A stretch of DNA of 32,296 bases from Burkholderiales bacterium (GTDB taxonomy: Bacteria; Pseudomonadota; Gammaproteobacteria; Burkholderiales; SG8-39), in assembly GCA_020846575.1 (NCBI GenBank), contig JADLDQ010000120.1, forward strand, positions 1 through 32,296. The letters are read 5' to 3'. Position 1 is the first letter of the stretch. Each line of letters begins with the position of its first letter. A program made the position numbers and the translations under genes. Below are positions 26,763-32,296 of this stretch, piece after piece. The notes under the pieces were generated by a model, which saw only the letters and a program-made list of their open reading frames with translations, made no database searches and had not been told where the DNA came from.

Positions 26763-27809
26763 ATGGCCGACATACTTGAGCACAAGCGAGTGCTGGTCGT
26801 GGACGCCGCAGTCGCGCACCGGACCATGATCACGGCGGTACTCACGAACTACGGCGTGACCGTGTTCGAGGCTGGAGATGCGGAGCTCGCTCTTCGCGTC
26901 GCCCGGACCGAACCGATCGATGCGTTCGTGATCGATATCCAGCTGCCGAGGACCGGCGGCATCGAACTGTGCCGTTCGATACGCGGACTCGACGCTTACG
27001 GGAACGTACCGATCATCTTCGTGACGACTCTGGAGCAGAACGACGCGCTGCAATGGGCGCTGGATGCCGGCGGCGACGACTTCATACACAAGCCCCTTCA
27101 GGCGGTGGTTCTCAGGGCGCGGCTTCGAAGCCTGCTGCAGAAGAATGCCTACCTGCGCCAGGTCGAGCAGATCCGCCAGTCGCTGCAGCGCTACGTGTCG
27201 CCGCGCACCGAGGGGATCGCGCGTGCATTCGCCGAGACCGGGGTGCTGCCGCCGCCGCGTGAGGAAGAGGTCTGCGTGCTGTTTTCGGATATGCGCGGGT
27301 TCACCGAGATGAGCCAGGAGCTCCCGCCCGAGACGCTGTTTCACGTCCTGAGCGAATACATCGGCGCCCAGGTGAAACAGGTTCACCTGCACGGCGGCTA
27401 CGTGGACAAGTTCTCCGGCGACGGGCTGATGGCGGTGTTCGACGGCGAGGACATGGTCCGCAAGGGCTGTCTATGTGCCCTGGACATGCTGGACATCTCC
27501 ATGCGGCAGGTCGCCGAGGAGAAGATCGACATCCACCAGCTCGGCATCGGCATCCATACCGGGCCGGTGATGATCGGCAACCTCGGCTCGCCGGAGCGGC
27601 TCGACTACACCCTGATCGGCCCGAACGTCAACCTGGCGGCACGGCTGTGCAGCATGGCCGAGCGCCTGTCCATCGTGGTGTCGAAGTCGGTGCGGGACTG
27701 CCTCAAGGACGACGCCGCCCTCGCCTTCACCAACCAGCGCGCCGCGAAGCTGCGCGGCTTCAAGGAGCCCACGCCCGTCTTCGACCTGGTGCGGGCGGGC
27801 GCTGCCTGA
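26763..27809 (+). CDS. Response-regulator receiver domain fused to class III adenylate/guanylate cyclase
   Basis: 348 aa. Residues about 8-125 are a receiver domain with phospho-acceptor D58 (AFVIDIQLPRTGG), T88 and K110. The usual second acid of the Mg-binding pair is replaced (VVDAA: D14, A15). A linker helix (LRSLLQKNAYLRQVEQIRQS) leads to a class III cyclase domain with metal aspartates D176 (FSDMRGFT) and D220 (KFSGDGLMAVF), the substrate-specifying DYT region and transition-state NVNLAARL, so it should be active on ATP. Output would be cAMP in response to a partner histidine kinase, which is not in this window. ATG 26763 begins 23 bp after the tRNA. It is convergent with the RCC1 gene. 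Confidence 0.92.
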   Translation: MADILEHKRVLVVDAAVAHRTMITAVLTNYGVTVFEAGDAELALRVARTEPIDAFVIDIQLPRTGGIELCRSIRGLDAYGNVPIIFVTTLEQNDALQWALDAGGDDFIHKPLQAVVLRARLRSLLQKNAYLRQVEQIRQSLQRYVSPRTEGIARAFAETGVLPPPREEEVCVLFSDMRGFTEMSQELPPETLFHVLSEYIGAQVKQVHLHGGYVDKFSGDGLMAVFDGEDMVRKGCLCALDMLDISMRQVAEEKIDIHQLGIGIHTGPVMIGNLGSPERLDYTLIGPNVNLAARLCSMAERLSIVVSKSVRDCLKDDAALAFTNQRAAKLRGFKEPTPVFDLVRAGAA

Positions 27810-27988
27810 GAGGCTGTGAAAAAGACCCGGGGTCGTTCTTGCCTCTTATCTTGGGGGTGTGAACCCTCACCCGAGGTGAGATCGTCGATTCCGGCGCGTT
27901 CGGAGCGGTCCCGTGCCGGCTTACGAGCGCGCGCAACTGCAAGTCCGATTATTTCACGCGCTCTGAGCGCCGCTGGCAGTCCCAGACG

Positions 27989-28021
27989 CGAAGCCCTTGT
28001 CGCGAAGCGACAAGGGCTTCG
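27989..28021. terminator. Perfect 15-bp palindrome between convergent genes (probable shared terminator or REP element)
   Basis: Arm CGAAGCCCTTGTCGC (27989-28003), loop GAA, arm GCGACAAGGGCTTCG (28007-28021), with perfect pairing. It lies between the cyclase stop (27809) and the stop of the minus-strand RCC1 gene (28059), so it could end both transcripts. Neither strand has a T-run after the stem, so it is not a classical intrinsic terminator. Part of it recurs at 12652-12667. The rest of the 249-bp gap also holds a small hairpin, CTCACC-CGA-GGTGAG (27866-27880). Confidence 0.5.
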
Positions 28022-28058
28022 ATGAGACTCCCCGCGAGCGACCCGGCCGGCGCGCTCG

Positions 28059-31000
28059 CTACTTGTCCACCCAGAAGCCGACCCCGGGCTGCAGCAGCAT
28101 GGCCGGCGCCGGCGGCGTGCCGCCGCCGAAGTCCTGGAATCCCTGCGCCGCGGCGTACTCGGCGTTGGTGACCGGCGCATCCGGCGCCTCCAGGGAAGGC
28201 GCGTAGAAGTACCACTTCGAACGCTGCGAATCCCAGGCCCACAGCGAAACGAAGTTCTGCGGTACGTTGGGTGGCGTCGGCGGCACGCCCACCGCGATGT
28301 TGAACTGCGACGGCGTCATCGTCGTGCCCATCGCCAGCAGGTTGAACTGGGAGGGCAGGGTGTCGAACTGCGGTTTGGCCGGCACGTAGGGCGTGCCGCT
28401 CTGGGCCGGCAGGTTGAGCGGTACCAGCGCATCGACCCAGTAGCCCTCGCCGGGTGACACCGTCGCCAGCACTTCGTAACCGTTCTGAGCGGCGTAGGCG
28501 GCGTTCTGGGCCGTCGTGAACTGCGGCGTGAAGAACCGCCACTTCTGCGCCGTCGCATTCCAGGCCCATACCGCGTTGACGTTTTCGGTGACGCCGCCGA
28601 CGCCGGCGCCCGGGTCCTGGTTGCCGAAAGTCGCCATCACGTCCAGCGTCGTGGTGAAGCTGTTGCCGGTCAGGGTGAAGCCGGTGGTGGCGACGGTCCC
28701 ACCCGCGTAAGGCAGGAACGTGGCGGTGACGCCGAGCGCCGAGTTCACGTTCACGTTGCAGGGTCCGGTGCCGCTGCACGCGCCCGTCCAACCGCCGAAG
28801 ACGAAACCGGTTTCGGCCGTCGCGATCAGGGTGACCGCGGTCCCGGAGGCGTACGCCTGTCCGCAGTCAAACCCGCAGTCGATGCCCGCCGGTGAACTCG
28901 TGACCGTGCCTGCGCCGACCCGGCTGACGCTCAACACGGGCATCGTCGGCGTGAACGTGGCGACGACGGTGGCGGCGGCGTTCACGGTCAGCGTGCAGTT
29001 CCCGATACCCGAGCAGCTTCCACCGCTCCAGCCGGCGAACGTGTTGCCCGAGGCGGGCGAAGCCGTCAGCGTGACCGAGGCGCCGCCGGCGAAATACGCG
29101 GTGCAGGTCGCGCCACAGTTGAGCCCGGACGGGTTGCTCGAGATGGTGCCACCGCCGACAGTGCTGGCGAAGATCGGGAAGGAGGACACGGCGTGCGTGA
29201 GCAGGGCGTCCGCGGGGTTGTTGTTCGCGTCGCCCTGGTACTGGGCGCTGATGACATGCGCACCCTGCGTGAGCCCCGCCACGACGTTCAGCACGGCGAC
29301 GCCGCTGCCGTCGAGCGGCGCCGAGCCGATGCTGGTATTGCCGTCCTTGAAGACGACCGTGCCGGTGGGGGATACGCCGGTCACCGTCGCGGTGAAACTC
29401 ACCGCCTGTCCGATGGTCGAGGGATTGGGCGTGCCGGCGAGGCTCACCGAGGAGGGCAGCAGGTAGGTCGCCACCGGGAGGGACTGGGTGTTCGTGGTGC
29501 GGTCGCCGAGATTCCCGTAGCCGTTGTAGCCCCAGGCCCAGACGGATCCGTCGCCTCTCAGCGCGAAGCTCGCGTTGTCCGCGCCCGCCAGCTGGGCCGC
29601 GCTGTTCAATCCGAGGACCTGCCGGGGAATCGGAGAACTCTGCGTAGTCCCGAGTCCGAGCTGTCCGTAGCTGTTGTAGCCCCAGGCCCATGCGCTGCCG
29701 TCCGAGCGCCGTGCGAGCGCGTGGTGGGTGCCCGCGGCGACCTGGACCACGCCGGTGAGTCCGAAGACCGGTACCGGGGTGGCGCTCTGCGTGGTGGTGC
29801 CGTCGCCCAGCTGCCCATAAACGTTATAGCCCCAGGCCTGGACGCTCGTGTCGGAATTCAGGGCGAGGGCGAAACTGTCGCCGGCCGCGATGGCCGTGAC
29901 GCTGCCGGCGAGTCCGATCACCTGCGCCGGAGTGGAGCGGTTGGATGTGCTCCCGTCACCCAGTTGTCCGTAAGCGTTGTAGCCCCAGGCCCAGACGGTG
30001 CCGTCCGACTTGAGCGCGAGGCTGAAGTACTGGCCCGCCGCGATCGCGCTGACGCCGGCCAGCACCTGCACCGGCGAATTGCGCTGCGTAGTCGAGCCGT
30101 CGCCCAGATTCCCGTAGCCGTTGTAGCCCCAAGCGAAGAGCGTGCCGTCGTCCTTCAGCGCGAGGCTGAAGTACTGTCCCGCGGCCACGGCCACCACGCC
30201 GGAAAGGCCCGGCACCTGCGTGGGAACCAGCCGTTCGCCCGTGTCGCCGGTGCCCAGCGCCCCGTAACCGGTGTAGCCCCCGGCGAAAACGTTGCCTGCG
30301 CTTACCGCGAGGCTGTGAACCGGACCGGCTGCGAGCGCGCTCACGTTCGCCAGCCCTGGCACCGGCACCGGTGAAGTTCGTTGGGTCTTGGTGCCGTCGC
30401 CGAGCTGTCCGTGGCCGTTGTAGCCCCAGGCGAGCAGCGTCCCGTCGCTCCTGCGGGCCAGCGCGCTGCTGCCGTTCGGCCGCGCGTCGATCAGCGCGAT
30501 CGACGCTGCGCCTGCGCCCCCGAGGGCAGCCGCCTTGACCTCCTGGTACAGCGGCAGCGATACGCTCGGGTTGTTGTTCGCATCACCGGCGTACTGCGCG
30601 GTGATGGCGTGGGCGCCCTGGGTGAGCGAGCTGTAGTTGCTCAGGGTCGCCACGCCGGAGACGAGCGCGACAGTGCCGAGGGTGGTGGAACCTTCCAGGA
30701 AGTTGACGTTTCCGCCCGGCGAACTGCCGCTCACCGTCGCCGTGAGGCTCACGGCCTGCCCGACGGTCGTCGGGTTGGGCGTGCTGGTCAGCGCGACCGA
30801 TGAAGGCAGGAGATGAGTCGCTACCGGGAGGTACTGCGTCGTGTTCGTCGTGTCGCCCAGTTCCCCGTTGCCGGTGTAGCCCCAGGCCCAGACCGAGCCG
30901 TCGCTGCGCAGCGCGTAGCTGTTGATGGTGCTGGCCGCGAACTGGGTCACGGTGGGCGGCAGCCCCAGCACCTGGCGCGCCACCGGGGAACTCTGGCCGG

Positions 31001-32296
31001 TGGTGTTGCCCAGTTGACCGTAGGCGTTGTAGCCCCAGGCCCAGACCGTTCCGTCATTTCGAAGCGCAAGCGCGTGGTTGTCTCCCGCGGCGATCATGGT
31101 GACGTTGGTCAGTCCGAACACCTGCACGGGTGTCGAGCGCGTCGTTTCGGTGCCGTCGCCGAGTTCTCCGTTCGCGTTGTAGCCCCAGGCCCATACGCTG
31201 CCGTCGTTCTTCAGGGCGATTCCATATCCGCCGCCGGCCGCGATGGCGCTGATCCCGCTCAATCCGAGCACCTGCGTCGGCACGCTGCGGTTGGTCGTCG
31301 TGCCGTCGCCCAGTTGCCCGTAATTGTTGTAGCCCCAGGCCCAGACCGTGCCGTCACTCTTCAGCGCGTAGGTGGAATACTGGCCGGCCGCGATCGCCGT
31401 GACGCCGCCGATACCGACCTGCAGCGGCGATCCCTGCTGCGTGGTCGAGCCGTCTCCGAGCTGGCCGTAGCCGTTGTAGCCCCAGGTCCAGACGCTGCCG
31501 TCGTTCTTCAGCGCCACGGCGTGGAAGCGGCCGGCCGCCACGTCGCCGACGTTCGAGAAATCGGGAATCTGCGACGGCAGCCACCATTCGCCGATCGGTG
31601 CCCCGAGCTGCGTGTAACCGTTGCTGCCCCATGCAAACACGTTGCCTCCCGAGACCGCGAGGCTGAAGTTGTTGCCGGCTGCGGCTGCCGTCACACCGGA
31701 AACGCCCTGCACCACGATCGGGGTGTTGCGGTCGGTGCCGGTGCCGTCGCCCAGCTGCCCGTTGCCGTTGCTGCCCCAGGCGAGCAGCGCACCGTCGCTG
31801 CGACGGGCGAACGCGTGATGCGCATCCGGGCCCGACCTGAGCAGGGTGACCACCGCCGCTCCGCCCAATGCCGCGGCCTTCACTTCCTGGTACAGCGGCA
31901 GCGATACACTGGCGTTGTTGTTCGCGTCGCCGACGTACTGTGCGGTGATCGTGCGGGCGCCTTGGGGGAGGGCGTTATTGTTGGCCACGCTCGAAGTCAA
32001 AGTCGCCACCCCGCCCACCAGCGGCTGCGTACCGATCGTGGTCGAGCCGTCCTTGAACACCACGTTGCCGGTCGGGGAGGAGCCGCTCACCGTCGCCGTG
32101 AAGCTGACCGCATCGCCGACTTTGGTCGGATTGACTGAGCTGGAGAGCGCGACCGTGGAAGGCAGTTGATAGGTGGCGACCGGCAGGGTCGACTGGCTCG
32201 TCGTTCCGTCGCCCAGCCTCCCGTTGGCGTTGTAACCCCAGGCCCAGACCGTGCCGTCGCTCTTGAGCGCGAAGCTCGAGTAGTCGCCGCCGGCGA
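28059..32296 (-). CDS. Giant RCC1-propeller/Ig-like repeat protein, N-terminus beyond window
   Basis: About 1,411 residues are visible; the frame stays open to the window edge, so the true start is to the right. Reading in gene direction: the last blade of an RCC1 propeller; an Ig-like domain (about 32165-31880); seven RCC1 blades (31850-30825); a second Ig-like domain (30810-30535); seven more blades (30510-29465); a third Ig-like domain (29460-29185); two Cys-containing InlB-B-like repeats (29165-28720, marked AGWSGGSCSGIGNC and GGWTGACSGTGPC); and a duplicated C-terminal domain (28700-28062) ending PGVGFWVDK. Each blade carries a WAWGYN-GQLGDG core of about 50 aa. No membrane anchor or sorting signal is seen at the C-terminus. 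It is likely secreted or on the cell surface, perhaps for adhesion or ligand binding; this is inference. Confidence 0.9.
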   Translation of the reverse strand, partial: AGGDYSSFALKSDGTVWAWGYNANGRLGDGTTSQSTLPVATYQLPSTVALSSSVNPTKVGDAVSFTATVSGSSPTGNVVFKDGSTTIGTQPLVGGVATLTSSVANNNALPQGARTITAQYVGDANNNASVSLPLYQEVKAAALGGAAVVTLLRSGPDAHHAFARRSDGALLAWGSNGNGQLGDGTGTDRNTPIVVQGVSGVTAAAAGNNFSLAVSGGNVFAWGSNGYTQLGAPIGEWWLPSQIPDFSNVGDVAAGRFHAVALKNDGSVWTWGYNGYGQLGDGSTTQQGSPLQVGIGGVTAIAAGQYSTYALKSDGTVWAWGYNNYGQLGDGTTTNRSVPTQVLGLSGISAIAAGGGYGIALKNDGSVWAWGYNANGELGDGTETTRSTPVQVFGLTNVTMIAAGDNHALALRNDGTVWAWGYNAYGQLGNTTGQSSPVARQVLGLPPTVTQFAASTINSYALRSDGSVWAWGYTGNGELGDTTNTTQYLPVATHLLPSSVALTSTPNPTTVGQAVSLTATVSGSSPGGNVNFLEGSTTLGTVALVSGVATLSNYSSLTQGAHAITAQYAGDANNNPSVSLPLYQEVKAAALGGAGAASIALIDARPNGSSALARRSDGTLLAWGYNGHGQLGDGTKTQRTSPVPVPGLANVSALAAGPVHSLAVSAGNVFAGGYTGYGALGTGDTGERLVPTQVPGLSGVVAVAAGQYFSLALKDDGTLFAWGYNGYGNLGDGSTTQRNSPVQVLAGVSAIAAGQYFSLALKSDGTVWAWGYNAYGQLGDGSTSNRSTPAQVIGLAGSVTAIAAGDSFALALNSDTSVQAWGYNVYGQLGDGTTTQSATPVPVFGLTGVVQVAAGTHHALARRSDGSAWAWGYNSYGQLGLGTTQSSPIPRQVLGLNSAAQLAGADNASFALRGDGSVWAWGYNGYGNLGDRTTNTQSLPVATYLLPSSVSLAGTPNPSTIGQAVSFTATVTGVSPTGTVVFKDGNTSIGSAPLDGSGVAVLNVVAGLTQGAHVISAQYQGDANNNPADALLTHAVSSFPIFASTVGGGTISSNPSGLNCGATCTAYFAGGASVTLTASPASGNTFAGWSGGSCSGIGNCTLTVNAAATVVATFTPTMPVLSVSRVGAGTVTSSPAGIDCGFDCGQAYASGTAVTLIATAETGFVFGGWTGACSGTGPCNVNVNSALGVTATFLPYAGGTVATTGFTLTGNSFTTTLDVMATFGNQDPGAGVGGVTENVNAVWAWNATAQKWRFFTPQFTTAQNAAYAAQNGYEVLATVSPGEGYWVDALVPLNLPAQSGTPYVPAKPQFDTLPSQFNLLAMGTTMTPSQFNIAVGVPPTPPNVPQNFVSLWAWDSQRSKWYFYAPSLEAPDAPVTNAEYAAAQGFQDFGGGTPPAPAMLLQPGVGFWVDK
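28062..28700 (-). repeat. Duplicated ~100-residue C-terminal domain of the RCC1 protein
   Basis: Two copies follow each other at the protein C-terminus. Copy 1 has AVWAWNATAQKWRFFTPQ, then AAYAAQNGYEVL and SPGEGYWVDA. Copy 2 has SLWAWDSQRSKWYFYAPS, then AEYAAAQGFQDF and QPGVGFWVDK. Each begins with a hydrophobic segment (GFTLTGNSFTTTLDVMATFG; QFNLLAMGTTMTPSQFNIAV). I recall similar tails on other betaproteobacterial repeat proteins but cannot name a family. Confidence 0.7.
29465..32165 (-). repeat. Two tandem ~1.35-kb super-repeats, each an Ig-like domain plus seven RCC1 blades
   Basis: Equivalent landmarks in the two copies are 1,347-1,353 bp apart (for example the WAWG codons near 31767/30416, 31479/30126 and 30873/29526). 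The lone blade near 32236 is about 1,363 bp from its counterpart, so a third copy starts outside the window. Blade 1 always reads ARRSDG-LLAWG and blade 2 always SLAVS-GNVFA, while blades 3-7 are VWAWGYN types. The copies therefore arose by duplication of the whole module. Within each, blades recur every 143-153 bp. Confidence 0.85.

Noticed and set aside
27810..27960. A possible insertion-sequence end (GAGGCTGTGAAAAAGACCC-type sequence after the cyclase stop)
   Set aside because: It resembles some IS termini from memory, but no transposase, matching inverted end or target duplication is visible.
29193..32138. Plus-strand frames of 393 and 441 codons with repeated VAVVAPGPD-like motifs, looking like a repeat protein
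   Set aside because: The apparent peptide repeats are the reverse complement of the RCC1 blade codons on the minus strand. The RCC1 reading has the real domain signatures.

Overview
The window looks like a chromosomal segment of a GC-rich betaproteobacterium. This is inferred from gene order, not from any search: petA-petB-petC-sspA-sspB, and tsaD facing rpsU-yqeY-dnaG-rpoD, are typical of that group. Most of the sequence is conserved core genome. The accessory part is a stretch of metabolic genes after a tRNA-Thr gene, plus a very large repetitive surface-type protein at the right edge.

Layout, left to right. A DegS/AlgW-like periplasmic serine protease (minus strand, 1-651) runs off the left edge. 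A promoter at about 892-920 then drives petABC (962-3672), the complete cytochrome bc1 complex. It is followed by sspA and sspB (stringent starvation protein and ClpXP adaptor) and tRNA-Thr(TGT). Next come an ACMSD-type amidohydrolase (5874-6878) and a Gal80-like Gfo/Idh/MocA protein (6930-8051). A three-gene 2-oxoacid oxidoreductase follows (8566-13771): a flavin/iron-sulfur NAD(P)-linking subunit, a fused gamma-alpha subunit and a beta subunit, matching the KorQ-KorA-KorB layout. metC, a small lipoprotein and xerD come next.

From 17.1 to 27.8 kb the window is housekeeping: folB (minus), plsY, tsaD (minus), the macromolecular-synthesis cluster rpsU-yqeY-dnaG-rpoD, glutathione reductase, a tRNA with anticodon CAT (probably Ile2), and a response-regulator/adenylate cyclase fusion. 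The right 4.2 kb (28059-32296, minus) is one open frame of more than 1,400 residues, incomplete at its N-terminus. It is built from seven-bladed RCC1 propellers alternating with Ig-like domains, then two Cys-containing InlB-B-like repeats and a duplicated C-terminal domain.

How the genes work together: PetABC is the respiratory quinol-cytochrome c step. The Kor enzyme would oxidise a 2-oxoacid (2-oxoglutarate by analogy) with NAD(P) or ferredoxin as acceptor, and the neighbouring amidohydrolase belongs to a family often used in aromatic-compound breakdown. No classical defence system, CRISPR array or intact insertion sequence was seen. The items most worth a second look are the very long proline- and glycine-free charged helix predicted at the N-terminus of RpoD, the megadomain duplication in the RCC1 protein and its duplicated C-terminal domain, the Gal80-like protein lacking the family's usual lysine, and several intergenic repeat families.
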